From an uncultured Faecalibacterium sp. (GTDB lineage: Bacteria > Bacillota > Clostridia > Oscillospirales > Ruminococcaceae): 62,232 bases of DNA. Below are positions 7,720 through 17,336 of the stretch, one piece after another. How positions within the stretch are numbered: the stretch's first letter is position 1; the number at the start of each line of letters is the position of its first letter. The notes under the pieces are model-generated. The model made no database searches and was not told the DNA's origin. It saw only the letters and a list, made by a program, of their open reading frames with translations. A program made the translations under genes and the position numbers. The stretch lies in the NCBI GenBank assembly GCA_900551435.1, contig URVW01000005.1:1-62232 (forward strand), given 5' to 3'.

Positions 7720-10038
7720 TTAACTCCTTGTCACCTTGAGCACATCCTTGACCTTCGACAGGCGGGCAACGACCCGGTTGAGGTGCTCGGTATTGTTGAT
7801 GCCGATGGTCAGGCTGACCACACAGCAGTTGTTTTCCACCTGACGGGCGTTCATGGTGTAGATGGGCACGCGGATGTCCGCCAGTGCGCCCAGAACATCC
7901 CGCAGCAGTTCGTTGCGGTCCAGCGCCACGATCTCCAGACCGGCCTTGTAGCTGTCCTTCACGCTGTCGGCCCAGTAGGCTTTCACCCAGCGGGGAGCGT
8001 TGGTGGGGTCCTTCATGCTGGAAATGGCGTTGACGCAGCTCTGCTTGTGGATGGAGACGCCGAAGCCGCGGGTGATGAAGCCCACGATGGGGTCTCCGGG
8101 CAGCGGCGAACAGCACTTGGCGAACTTGATGGGGGTGTTGTCGAAGCCCTCCACCACAACGCCGTCGGTGGCGTGGACCTTGCTCAGGTCCACCTTGGCC
8201 AGCTGTTCGGTCTTGCCCTCTTCGGCCTTGAGCTTCTGCCACTCCTCTTTGAGCTTGGGCAGACAGTTCGCGATGGTGATGCCGCCATAGCCGATGGCTG
8301 CATACAGTTCCTCGGCGTTGTTCTGGCGCAGACGGCGGCAGCAGCTGCCGATAAATTCATCCAGCTTGTCGTCCGGGATGAAGATCATCTCACGGCGCAG
8401 TTCGCGGGCCAGCGCGTCGCGGCCCTCCTGAATGTTCTCGTCGCGGCGCATCTTCTTGAACCAGTTGCGAATTTTGCTCTTGGCCTCGCTGGTGCGCACG
8501 ATCTTGAGCCAGTCGCGGCTGGGGCCTTTGTCGGCCGGTCCGAGGATGACTTCGATGATCTCGCCGGTGGAAACGATGTGGTCGATGGGGACCATCCGGT
8601 TGTTGACCTTGCAGCCTACCATCCGGTTTCCGACCGCCGAGTGGATCGCATAGGCGAAGTCGATGCAGGTGGCCCCGGCGGGCAGGTTGATGACATCGCC
8701 CTTCGGGGTGAAGGCAAAGACTTCTTCCGGCAGCAGATCGCTCTTCAGGTCGTGCAGAAGGTTGCCGGAATCCTCGCTGACGCGCTGGTTTTCCAGCAGC
8801 TGGCTGACCCATGCCAAGCGCTCATCGAGCTTGTCGTGGCCGTCCAGACCTTCCTTGTATTTCCAGTGGGCGGCGACGCCGTACTCGGCCTGTTCATCCA
8901 TCTTACGGGTCCGGATCTGGACCTCGAACGGGATGCCTTCGTGGCCGATGACGGTCGTGTGCAGACTCTGATAGCCGTTCGGCTTCGGGGTCGAGATATA
9001 GTCCTTGAAGCGGTTGGGCAGCGGATGATACATGTCATGGATAAGGCCCAGCGTGCTGTAGCACTCGGCCAGCGTATCCAGAATGATGCGGACCGCATAG
9101 ATATCATAGATCTCATCGAAGGACTTGTTCTGCATGATGGTCTTGCGGTAGATGCCGTAGATGCTCTTGACGCGCCGCTTGATGGTCGCCCCTTCGATGC
9201 CGCTCTCTTCCAGCCGCTGTTCGATGACGCCGGACACGCTGGCAAGGAACTCTTCGCCCGCGCGCTCGCTGAGCATCTTGCTGATCTCCTCATAGCCCAC
9301 CGGGTCGAGGTAATGCAGACTGCGGTCCTCCAGCTCTTCCTTGACGTTCAGGATGCCCAAGCGGTTGGCGATGGGCGCATAGACTTCCATCGTCTCGCGG
9401 GCCTTGTCGCGGCGCTTCTGTTCCGGCCAAGCGTCGCCGGTGCGCATATTGTGCAGCCGGTCGCACAGCTTGATGATCATGACGCGGACGTCGCGGCTCA
9501 TGGCCAGCAGCATCTTGCGCAGGTTCTCGGCCTGCAGCTCCTCGATGTTCGAGAACTGAATTTTCGTCAGCTTGGTGACGCCGTCCACCAGCAGGGCCAC
9601 TTCCTCGCCGAACGCCGACTTCAGGTCGTCCAGCGTGGTGGGGGTGTCCTCCACGACATCGTGCAGCAGGGCGGCGGCGATGCTCTCGGTGTCCATGCCG
9701 AGGTCCAGCACCAGCCGCGCCACGGCCAGCGGATGGCAGATATACGGCTCGCCGCTGCGGCGGCAGACGCCCTTGTGGGCATCGTTGGCCAGATTGTAAG
9801 CCTTTTCGATCATGTCCATGTTATAGGACTTTCCGCTGGCTTTGATGGCCTCTACGAGCTTTTCCCATGTGATGATCTCCGGCTTCACCTCGCTGGGCAG
9901 AGCCGCTTCGGGGGCATCGGCGGGCAGCGCCGTGGCCGACACCGTTGCCGTTTCCGGCACAGGCTGATGCAAATGCGTTTTTGCCGAATACGAATCCTCC
10001 GGCTTCACCGGACGGAGCATGTTCTTTCCCTCTGGCAT
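7720..10038 (-). CDS. relA: Bifunctional (p)ppGpp synthetase/hydrolase (RelA/SpoT, Rel)
   Basis: The 772-aa protein has, in order, the HD hydrolase (ICHPLAVARLVL, AALLHDVVEDT), the synthetase domain (YDIYAVRIILDT, RFKDYISTPKPNGYQSLHTTV), TGS (VFAFTPKGDVINLPAGATCIDFAYAIH), helical and zinc-finger-like regions (KFAKCCSPLPGDPIVGFITRGFGVSIHKQSC) and a C-terminal ACT domain. RFKD is the RxKD signature of enzymes with both activities. It starts at the ATG at 10038 behind GGAGG. It directs the stringent response and lies one base downstream of recJ, in the same array as cdaA. Confidence 0.96.
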   Translation of the reverse strand: MPEGKNMLRPVKPEDSYSAKTHLHQPVPETATVSATALPADAPEAALPSEVKPEIITWEKLVEAIKASGKSYNMDMIEKAYNLANDAHKGVCRRSGEPYICHPLAVARLVLDLGMDTESIAAALLHDVVEDTPTTLDDLKSAFGEEVALLVDGVTKLTKIQFSNIEELQAENLRKMLLAMSRDVRVMIIKLCDRLHNMRTGDAWPEQKRRDKARETMEVYAPIANRLGILNVKEELEDRSLHYLDPVGYEEISKMLSERAGEEFLASVSGVIEQRLEESGIEGATIKRRVKSIYGIYRKTIMQNKSFDEIYDIYAVRIILDTLAECYSTLGLIHDMYHPLPNRFKDYISTPKPNGYQSLHTTVIGHEGIPFEVQIRTRKMDEQAEYGVAAHWKYKEGLDGHDKLDERLAWVSQLLENQRVSEDSGNLLHDLKSDLLPEEVFAFTPKGDVINLPAGATCIDFAYAIHSAVGNRMVGCKVNNRMVPIDHIVSTGEIIEVILGPADKGPSRDWLKIVRTSEAKSKIRNWFKKMRRDENIQEGRDALARELRREMIFIPDDKLDEFIGSCCRRLRQNNAEELYAAIGYGGITIANCLPKLKEEWQKLKAEEGKTEQLAKVDLSKVHATDGVVVEGFDNTPIKFAKCCSPLPGDPIVGFITRGFGVSIHKQSCVNAISSMKDPTNAPRWVKAYWADSVKDSYKAGLEIVALDRNELLRDVLGALADIRVPIYTMNARQVENNCCVVSLTIGINNTEHLNRVVARLSKVKDVLKVTRS

Positions 10039-10039
10039 C

Positions 10040-12181
10040 TTATCGTTCCTCCAGACATTTCAAGATCGGCGCATCGGCAAGATTTTTCTTGCCCTGTGCG
10101 GGGACCAGCTCCCAGAACTTGGCCCCGCCGCGCTCATGGACCGCGATCAGGCCCACCTGTTCCAGCGCCGTGATTGCGACCAGGATTTTGCCGGTGTTCT
10201 GCTCCCCTAATTTTGCGAACAGGGGCTGCAGGTCCTCAGCGTGCCAGCGCCGGGTCTGCAGTTCGCGGTACACCGTGATGATATCGCTCCGTTCCGGGGC
10301 GATGCGTTGTTTTTGTTCTGCCGTCAGCGGGGTCCCGCGCCGAAGCGCTTGGACCAGCGCCGTCTGCTCGGCGGCGGCATTGCCCAAGCCCGCCGGGTGC
10401 AGTTCCAGAATCCGGCCCGACAGCTGTGCGCCACGGGGCGCTTCGTAGACCGAAAGGTTCAGCGCCGCATCCACGACATCCCCCATGGTATAGGGCAGCT
10501 GTTCGGGGTGCATCCCGAACCAGACCGCGTAGATGCTGGCATTCCCCTGCCGCAGACGCAGACGACAGTGCTTGCCCTCTGACACCGGATAGATGCCGTC
10601 GATGACGGCTTTTTCCAGCACGAACACCGGGGTCGGGTTCTCTGCGCCATACGGGGCCAGCTGTTCCAGACGGCGGACCGATTCCACCGTGATGCGGTCC
10701 AGATGGATGGACAGGTCGCATTCCAGCGGCGGGGTGAACAGCACCGGGCATTCCCGCGCGGCCCACTCGTTCAGGCGGCGGCGGAGTTCGGGCAGGTTCT
10801 CTTCCCGCACCGACAGGCCCGCCGCCATGGCGTGGCCGCCGAAGCGGAGCAGGATATCCTCGCAGGATGCGATGCAGGAGTGCAGGTTGAACCCCTGCAC
10901 GCTGCGGCCGCTGCCCTTGCCCTCGCCGTGTTCGTCCACCGACACCACGATGACGGGCCGCCCGGTCTTTTCCACCAGACGGGACGCCACGATGCCGATG
11001 ACGCCCGGATGCCAGTCGCGGCCCCAGATGAGGATCACGCGATCCTCCAAGATGGCCGGTTCGGCGTCCAGCTGCTCCTGCGCGGCCTTGACGATCTCCA
11101 ATTCCGTCTCCTGACGGGACACGTTGATCTCGTTCAGCCTATGCGCCAGCTCTTCGGCGCGTTCTTCGTCCTCGCAGAGGACCAGCTGCAGGGCCGTCAC
11201 CGCGTTGTCCATCCGGCCCGCCGCGTTGATGCGGGGTGCGATGGCGTAGCTGACATTTTCGGCCGTGACAGGCTTGCCGCCCAAGCCGACTTCTTCCAGC
11301 AGGGCGCTGAAGCCCGGGCGGTCGGTGTTCTGCAATAGTTTCAAGCCCGCCTTGACGAGGGTGCGGTTCTCGCCGGTCAGCGGCATCACGTCCGCGACCG
11401 TGCCCACCGCGGCCAGATCGCCGCAGTAGTCCAGCATCTCTTCGGACGGACAGCCATCCAGTGCGGCGCAGAGCTTGAATGCCACGCCCGCCCCGCACAG
11501 GCCCTTGAAGGGGCTGTGGTCATCGGCGCGGCGGGGGTCTACGACCGCCACCGCGTGCGGAAGGGTATCATGAGGCAGATGGTGGTCCGTCACGATGAGG
11601 TCCACGCCCAGCGACGCCGCAAACTCGGCTTCGTCCAGCGCGGAGATGCCGTTGTCCACCGTCACGATGAGCTGACAGCCCTTGTCGTGGATGGACTGGA
11701 TGGCATTTTTCGACAGGCCGTAGCCGTCGCCCTCACGGCTGGGCAGCATACACTTGACGTTCGCGCCCATCCCCTTGAGGTGCTGATACAGCAGGGCCGT
11801 GGCCGTCACGCCATCCACATCGTAGTCGCCATAGACCACGATGGTCTGTTCTTTGTCGATGGCTTCCAGAATGCGGGCACAGGCTTTGTCCATGTCGGTG
11901 AGGAGCATGGGGTCGCTCAGTTCCTCTTCGCCGGCCAGCAGGGTCAAGGCCTCGTCCGGGTCGGTGATGCCGCGCGCGGCCAGAATGCCCGCCAGCAAAC
12001 CCGCTTCCTTCTGCTGGGCCGCCAGCGTCGCCGCATATTGGGCTTCGCTCCACGGTTCTTCGTCCATGGACTCCATGACGCGGGATTCCAGCTCTTCGGT
12101 GTTCTGCTCCGCGATGGCGGCGGTCAGCTCTTTCAGGGCGGTGCGGTCAAAATTTTTTAAGGTCCATGCCCGGCAGGTCAT
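10040..12181 (-). CDS. recJ: Single-stranded-DNA-specific exonuclease RecJ
   Basis: The 713-aa protein has the DHH phosphoesterase motifs (VVYGDYDVDGVTATALLYQ, DLIVTDHHLPHD, AVVDPR, GLCGAGVAFKL) and the DHHA1 motif FGGHAMAAGLSV, followed by an OB-type domain. RecJ degrades 5' ends of ssDNA in recombination and repair. The ATG overlaps the stop of the upstream XpaC-like gene (ATGA). The extra C-terminal ~150 residues (winged-helix-like end) are usual for Firmicutes RecJ. Confidence 0.95.
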   Translation of the reverse strand: MTCRAWTLKNFDRTALKELTAAIAEQNTEELESRVMESMDEEPWSEAQYAATLAAQQKEAGLLAGILAARGITDPDEALTLLAGEEELSDPMLLTDMDKACARILEAIDKEQTIVVYGDYDVDGVTATALLYQHLKGMGANVKCMLPSREGDGYGLSKNAIQSIHDKGCQLIVTVDNGISALDEAEFAASLGVDLIVTDHHLPHDTLPHAVAVVDPRRADDHSPFKGLCGAGVAFKLCAALDGCPSEEMLDYCGDLAAVGTVADVMPLTGENRTLVKAGLKLLQNTDRPGFSALLEEVGLGGKPVTAENVSYAIAPRINAAGRMDNAVTALQLVLCEDEERAEELAHRLNEINVSRQETELEIVKAAQEQLDAEPAILEDRVILIWGRDWHPGVIGIVASRLVEKTGRPVIVVSVDEHGEGKGSGRSVQGFNLHSCIASCEDILLRFGGHAMAAGLSVREENLPELRRRLNEWAARECPVLFTPPLECDLSIHLDRITVESVRRLEQLAPYGAENPTPVFVLEKAVIDGIYPVSEGKHCRLRLRQGNASIYAVWFGMHPEQLPYTMGDVVDAALNLSVYEAPRGAQLSGRILELHPAGLGNAAAEQTALVQALRRGTPLTAEQKQRIAPERSDIITVYRELQTRRWHAEDLQPLFAKLGEQNTGKILVAITALEQVGLIAVHERGGAKFWELVPAQGKKNLADAPILKCLEER

Positions 12182-13515
12182 AACAGTCCCTCCCCGGTCA
12201 GGCCGTCGTTGGCCAGCATTCCCTGCAGCGCCGCGATCTCGCTGGACACATCCAGCGCCACATCGGACAGCAGATTATCATAAAGGTTCTGATACGCCTG
12301 ATTCAGCGTGTGCAGGATGCCCGCGATGTCCCGGCGGATACTCTCGGCGTTCTCGCCCTTCTGGCCCTGCACATCGTTGTAAGTGTGGAGCAGCTTCAGG
12401 GTGGTGGGGATATAATATTCCGCGAAGCGCCGTGCTTTCGGAAGGCTTTCCGGGTGCGTTTCCAGCCAGTCGCAGATGGCCTCGGTGGTCTTTTGCATCT
12501 GTTTCAGCTCTTCCACAGCCTGTTCGTCCCGCATGAGCTGCTGTTCCTGCGCCAGCACCTTGGCAAAGCGGCGGGCCGTTTCCAGATTGAGCGGCGTCTC
12601 CTGCGGCTGGGCTTCCGGCTCCGGCTTGGGTTCCGGGCGGACGGCTTCGGCGGCTTTTTCCTCCTGCGCCGCGCGGTAATCCTCGGCGGTCAGGTAGAGT
12701 GTTTCCGTTTTGTCGTCCAGCCATGCGTTCAGCCAGCCATTGCGGATGTATTTCTGCAGCCGCTTGGTCATTTTTTTCTTCTTCTGATGGGTCAGGTCAG
12801 CCAGCATCTGGACTGAAAAGCCCTTGTGGTAGTCGTTGGTGTCTGCGTAGTCAGCAAACTGGCTCAGCTGCTTGCCGGCCTTCATCCATGAAGCGCCGCG
12901 CGACGTCATCCAGCCAAAAACAGCCGTGATGAGGGCCAGAACGCCGCTCGTGATGCCCAGCGCGTTGTAGGCCGTATTCAAAAAGTAGTCCGCGCTCTGC
13001 ACGATCCCGTTTGTTATGGTCACGTCCGTCATGACACCCGGCGAGACGAAGCCCAGCCCGATCAGGCAGCCCAGCGTGCCCACGCCGAAGATCACCGTGA
13101 ACGTAATGCCCACGACCAGCAGCGCCGCGCCGCCGTCCCGGCGCTTTTTGCCGTCGGCGCGCAGCAGGTCCACCGGCGTCTGCTGACCCTTCAGGCCAAA
13201 GATCTGTCTGGCCCACTGGGGCATCCCGCCCGTGGTCTGGGTCCCGTTTTTCTGTGCTTCCTGCTGAGCCTTGTAATATTCGTCCCGGCCATTGCGGATG
13301 GCTTTTCCGGCTTCCGAGATCCCGAAGTTTGCCGCATGGACGGCGGCACGGCCCACATCCCATGCGCGGTCGCCGATCTCCATGCCCCGGCCCTCGAAGC
13401 CGTTGCGGAACGCATCTGTCATGGTGTCGCCCAGTTCGCGCAGCTGATCTTCCAGTTCCCGCTGGACCTGCTGGCCCTCTGTTTCCCTCATTTTATCGTT
13501 TTCACGATCGTTCAT
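12178..13515 (-). CDS. XpaC-like membrane protein (5-bromo-4-chloroindolyl phosphate hydrolysis family)
   Basis: The 445-aa protein begins with a charged helical region and then has two membrane segments (about residues 135-165 and 185-210; LLVVGITFTVIFGVGTLGCLIGL, SGVLALITAVFGWM). A winged-helix-like stretch (FSVQMLADLTHQKKKKMTKRLQKYIRNGWLNAWL) and a Pro/Glu linker follow. The C-terminus (EYYIPTTLKLLHTYNDVQGQKG) is the XpaC core. XpaC proteins usually pair with TelA, which is not in the window. Function is unknown, probably envelope related. The ATG at 13515 is the likely start; a GTG 12 bases earlier is possible. Confidence 0.78.
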   Translation of the reverse strand: MNDRENDKMRETEGQQVQRELEDQLRELGDTMTDAFRNGFEGRGMEIGDRAWDVGRAAVHAANFGISEAGKAIRNGRDEYYKAQQEAQKNGTQTTGGMPQWARQIFGLKGQQTPVDLLRADGKKRRDGGAALLVVGITFTVIFGVGTLGCLIGLGFVSPGVMTDVTITNGIVQSADYFLNTAYNALGITSGVLALITAVFGWMTSRGASWMKAGKQLSQFADYADTNDYHKGFSVQMLADLTHQKKKKMTKRLQKYIRNGWLNAWLDDKTETLYLTAEDYRAAQEEKAAEAVRPEPKPEPEAQPQETPLNLETARRFAKVLAQEQQLMRDEQAVEELKQMQKTTEAICDWLETHPESLPKARRFAEYYIPTTLKLLHTYNDVQGQKGENAESIRRDIAGILHTLNQAYQNLYDNLLSDVALDVSSEIAALQGMLANDGLTGEGLL

Positions 13516-13523
13516 TCGTCTTT

Positions 13524-15119
13524 TCACCCTTCTGCCGGACGATACCGGCCGATGATCGCACGGGCGACCCGTAAGCCGTCCACGGCGGCGCTCATGATGC
13601 CGCCCGCATAGCCCGCGCCCTCTCCGCAGGGATACAATCCCGCCAGCTGGGCAGACTCAAAATTCTCTTCGCGCTTCAGCCGCACCGGGCTGCTGGTGCG
13701 CGTTTCCAAACCGGTCAAAACGGCTTCCGGGGCCGTGTATCCGGCAATTTTGCGCTCATACGCCCGCAGACCGGCCCGCAGGGTCTGGGCCAGCTCATCG
13801 GGCAGGAGCGCACCGAGGTCCGCCGCCACGACGCCGCGGTCATAGGTCGGCTCCACGCGGCCGATCTTCAACTGGCCGCGCCCTTCCAGAAAGCTCTGGA
13901 TGTTCTCCGCCGGGGCCGCATATTCGCCGCCCGCACGGCCCGCCTTGTAGGCGTTGGCTTCCAGCTCCCGCTGGAACGCGATGGCTCTGCGCGGGTCGCC
14001 GCCAAAATCCTCGGCTCCCACGCTGACCACCACCGCCGCATTGGCGTTTTTGCCATTGCGGGCGTGGTAACTCATGCCGTTGGTCACAACGCGGCCCGTT
14101 TCGCTGGCCGAGGCCACGACCTGACCGCCCGGGCACATACAGAACGTATAAACGCAGCGGTTTCCTACATGCTGTGAAAGCTGATATTCCCCGCGCGGAA
14201 GGGCCGGATGCCCTGCCGCCTCGTGATACAGGCTCTTTTCGATTTCGCTCTGCAGGTGCTCGGCCCGGAAGCCGACGCTGAACGGCTTGCACTCCAGCAC
14301 AAGGCCGCTGTCCATCAGCATCCCGAAGGTGTCCCGCGCCGAATGGCCCACCGCGAACACCAGCGCTTCGCACGGGAATGCCCCCTGCGTGGTCTGGATG
14401 CCCACCAAACGGCCATCCTTCCGCTCAAAGCCGGTCAGTGCGGTGTTGAAATGCACCTCGCCGCCCAAGCGCTCGATCTCTTTTCGGATGGACGTGATGA
14501 CGCCCCGCAGAAGGTCCGTGCCGACGTGCGGTTTCTGCTTCCATGCGATCTCCGCCGGTGCGCCGTGCTCGAGGAACACCTCGGTCACAAAGCCGCACAG
14601 CTCGTCTCCGATGCGGGTGGTCAACTTGCCGTCCGAGAAGGTCCCGGCGCCGCCCTCGCCAAACTGGATATTGGCATTCTCATTCAGCTCACCGGTGGCC
14701 GAGAAGTGCTCCACAGCCCGGACGCGCTCTTCCAGTGCGGGGCCGCGTTCCAGCACGATGGGCCGGTAGCCCTGCCGCGCCAGCAGCAGCGCCGCGAACA
14801 GTCCGGCCGGACCCAGCCCGCAGACGATGGGGCGGTGGGCCAGCGGCTCTGTGCCGTTCCGGACCGAAAAATCGGTTTTGCCGCGGATAGCAACGCAGGG
14901 CGAGGCCCCTGCATAAGCAGATTCCTCACCCTCGTCTTTGAGCGTTACAGCGACAGTATAGACCAGTTTCGGCTGCCCGTGGCGGGCATCCACCGACAGC
15001 TTTGCCACCCCGAGATGGGCAGCTTTTGCGCGGGGGATGCGGGCCAGATGCAGCGCTTTTTCAAATGCCTGCGGCTCCCCGGCGGAGAGGGGCAGACGGA
15101 GGTCGCGAACTAAGATCAT
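13524..15119 (-). CDS. FAD-dependent oxidoreductase (COG2509 type)
   Basis: The 531-aa protein has a ~95-residue N-terminal domain and then a Rossmann FAD motif VCGLGPAGLFAALLLARQGYRPIVLERG. INFGEGGAGTFSDGKL-like residues (read as IQFGEGGAGTFSDGKLTTR), ALVFAVGHSARDTF and YPCGEGAGYAGGIMSAAVDGLR follow. This is the large clostridial family of uncharacterised FAD dehydrogenases. It starts one base after ybbR stops. The substrate is unknown. Confidence 0.88.
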   Translation of the reverse strand: MILVRDLRLPLSAGEPQAFEKALHLARIPRAKAAHLGVAKLSVDARHGQPKLVYTVAVTLKDEGEESAYAGASPCVAIRGKTDFSVRNGTEPLAHRPIVCGLGPAGLFAALLLARQGYRPIVLERGPALEERVRAVEHFSATGELNENANIQFGEGGAGTFSDGKLTTRIGDELCGFVTEVFLEHGAPAEIAWKQKPHVGTDLLRGVITSIRKEIERLGGEVHFNTALTGFERKDGRLVGIQTTQGAFPCEALVFAVGHSARDTFGMLMDSGLVLECKPFSVGFRAEHLQSEIEKSLYHEAAGHPALPRGEYQLSQHVGNRCVYTFCMCPGGQVVASASETGRVVTNGMSYHARNGKNANAAVVVSVGAEDFGGDPRRAIAFQRELEANAYKAGRAGGEYAAPAENIQSFLEGRGQLKIGRVEPTYDRGVVAADLGALLPDELAQTLRAGLRAYERKIAGYTAPEAVLTGLETRTSSPVRLKREENFESAQLAGLYPCGEGAGYAGGIMSAAVDGLRVARAIIGRYRPAEG

Positions 15120-15120
15120 G

Positions 15121-16422
15121 TTAATTACTCTCTATCTTGCACTGGATGACATAGCTTCCCAGCGCGAAAATTTTGCCGTTAGAAGGCACATACAGCCGGC
15201 ACGCGATGTTCTGCTGGCCGATGGCGACCGAGAAATCATCCGCGTCGATCTCAATGACCACCTGTTCCGGCGTCAGGGCTTCCAGCGAGCCGGTGGGGCC
15301 GCAGAGGGTCACGTTCATCAGGCGCTCGGTCTCCACGGTCAGGGTATAGGTCGAAGGCAGATTGACCACCTGCACGCAGTCAGACGGCAGGTTCAGGGTC
15401 TTGGTCTCCAGCTTCGAGGAATCAAAACTGACGGTGATGCTCGAGATATTGTCCAGCAGACGGATCTCGCTGGGCAGCTCGATGGGCATTTCGTAGACCT
15501 TGTTCAGCGAGAAGGTGGACAGGTCGATGGTCCCCACCGACAAGGTGGACAGCCGGTCGATCTGGCTGGCCGGACCTGCAACGTTCAGGGTCTGTTTGCT
15601 CAGCGAGTAGGTCAGGACCGACGAATCAAAATCGCGCGGGGCGTTGATGAAGCTGACCTCGACGGGCAGCGTCGCCATCTTGTAGACCTGCAGGGTCACT
15701 TCTACGCTCGACTCCTCGAGGGTCGTGTAGGAGAAGGTCACCTCGCTGCCGCTGTTGGTGTAGAAGCGCAGACCCGTATCCAGCGTGACGGATTCGGTCA
15801 GCTCGCCGTTGTGGGTCACCTCGGCGGTGCAGGTCGCCACCTTGTCGATCTCGGTGCTGGGACCGGACAGGGTGACCGTCTCTTTCGAAAGCTCTGTACC
15901 ATACAGGATATAGCCATCCGCGATGGTCAGATAATTGGTCGTGACCGTGATGGGGAGCGTCTTTTCCTCCACGACATCGAACACGACGTCCACGGTGTTG
16001 TCATTGCCCTCAATGGAAACGGTCACGCCGTTCAGCAGACCGTTGACCCCGCGCACCTGAAGGTGCAGAGTCTTTTCGCCGCTGTCGCGCACGCCGGTCC
16101 AATCCGGATAGACCACGAAATCCGACGCCGACAAGCTGCCGATGGTGTAGCCGTCGCCGGAAACTTTCAGGCTGACGTATTTTTCGGGTGCGCTGACGAT
16201 GCTCAGGCCCCGGGAGGTGTAGGCCGCAGAATCATAGGTGAAATCCACCGGAACATTGGAAATGGTCTTGGTCGTTCCGGGCTGGACCACGATGGTGACC
16301 ACCATCCACGCCACGATGGCGCCGACGATGGCCAGCAAGAGGCGGATGCGGCGGTCGTCCAGCAGACTTTTGGTGTGCTGGATGGCGGGCTTTGTGCCGT
16401 TGTTTTTCGGCTCCATGCTCAT
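15121..16422 (-). CDS. ybbR: YbbR-domain protein (CdaR-like regulator of CdaA)
   Basis: The 433-aa protein has a short cytoplasmic start, one membrane helix (about residues 28-46, LLLAIVGAIVAWMVVTIVV) and four extracytoplasmic YbbR repeats with TVTLSGPSTEIDKVATCTAEV and LNVAGPASQIDRLSTL as typical units. CdaR in Bacillus and Listeria binds CdaA and modulates c-di-AMP synthesis. The start codon overlaps the cdaA stop (ATGA). Confidence 0.93.
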   Translation of the reverse strand: MSMEPKNNGTKPAIQHTKSLLDDRRIRLLLAIVGAIVAWMVVTIVVQPGTTKTISNVPVDFTYDSAAYTSRGLSIVSAPEKYVSLKVSGDGYTIGSLSASDFVVYPDWTGVRDSGEKTLHLQVRGVNGLLNGVTVSIEGNDNTVDVVFDVVEEKTLPITVTTNYLTIADGYILYGTELSKETVTLSGPSTEIDKVATCTAEVTHNGELTESVTLDTGLRFYTNSGSEVTFSYTTLEESSVEVTLQVYKMATLPVEVSFINAPRDFDSSVLTYSLSKQTLNVAGPASQIDRLSTLSVGTIDLSTFSLNKVYEMPIELPSEIRLLDNISSITVSFDSSKLETKTLNLPSDCVQVVNLPSTYTLTVETERLMNVTLCGPTGSLEALTPEQVVIEIDADDFSVAIGQQNIACRLYVPSNGKIFALGSYVIQCKIESN

Positions 16423-17321
16423 GACTGCTCGTCCTCCTCTTTCTGATTGACCCAGTTCAGCAGACGCTTGACTCTGCCCTTCCAGCCGCTGGTATCGGCC
16501 TTTTCGCTGGCCGTCTCCTTGGGGATCATCTCGTCCACCAGACGGGTATAGAGGGTCTGGCGGTCAAAGTGGCGGATCAGGACGCCGTTCTTGGCCATGG
16601 AGATGATGCCCGTCTCCTCGCTGACGACGATGGCGATGGCGTCGGAGTTCTCCGCGATGCCCAGACAGGCGCGGTGGCGCGTGCCCATATCCTTGCCGAG
16701 GTCGAGGTTGTTGGACAGCGGCAGCACACAGCCCGCCGCCTTGATGCGGCCATTCTCGATGATGGCCGCGCCGTCATGCAGGGGCGTGCCCTCGTAGAAG
16801 ATGGTCCCCAGCACTTCCAGATTGACCGCGCTGTTCACAGGCGTGCCGGTGCGGACGATCTCCGAAAGGTTGGTGCTGCGCTCCAGCACGATGAGCGCGC
16901 CGGTCTTGGTCTCCGAAAAGCGCTCGGCAGCATCGCAGATGGCGATGATGGCGCTGCGCCACGCCCCCTTGAAGCTGGGGTCGTTGTATCGGCCCTTCAC
17001 GTTGAACAGCTTGGACGCCCACTGGTCTGTCTGGCCCATCCGCTCCAGCGCACGCCGGATCTCGGGCTGGAACAACACCACCAGCGTCAGCAAACCGACC
17101 TGCAGCAGCGAGTTGAGCAGCCACGTCACCGTGCGCATATTCAGCACGTTGGCGACCAGATAGACCGCCAGTACCAGCAGCGCACCCTTGGCCAGCTGAC
17201 CGGCGCGGGTGCGGTTGATGATGCCCAGCAGCTGATAGATCAGGAACGCGATGATGATGATATCCAGCAGGTCCGCGAGCTTGAACGTCTGGAAATTCGC
17301 TATGATCGAGTTCAGAGTCAT
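16419..17321 (-). CDS. cdaA: Diadenylate cyclase CdaA
   Basis: The 300-aa protein has three membrane helices in the first ~85 residues and a DAC domain with the DGA motif at residues 183-185 (TPLHDGAAII) and RHR at 215-217 (GTRHRACLG), both needed to make c-di-AMP from two ATP. It is coupled to ybbR downstream and 15 bases after ispDF. In many Firmicutes glmM follows ybbR; here it does not. Confidence 0.96.
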   Translation of the reverse strand: MTLNSIIANFQTFKLADLLDIIIIAFLIYQLLGIINRTRAGQLAKGALLVLAVYLVANVLNMRTVTWLLNSLLQVGLLTLVVLFQPEIRRALERMGQTDQWASKLFNVKGRYNDPSFKGAWRSAIIAICDAAERFSETKTGALIVLERSTNLSEIVRTGTPVNSAVNLEVLGTIFYEGTPLHDGAAIIENGRIKAAGCVLPLSNNLDLGKDMGTRHRACLGIAENSDAIAIVVSEETGIISMAKNGVLIRHFDRQTLYTRLVDEMIPKETASEKADTSGWKGRVKRLLNWVNQKEEDEQS

Positions 17322-17336
17322 CGAAGTTTCTCCCGC

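Noticed and set aside
7702..10173. 823-codon open frame on the plus strand opposite rel
   Set aside because: Antisense shadow of a long, well-conserved gene; no support for expression.
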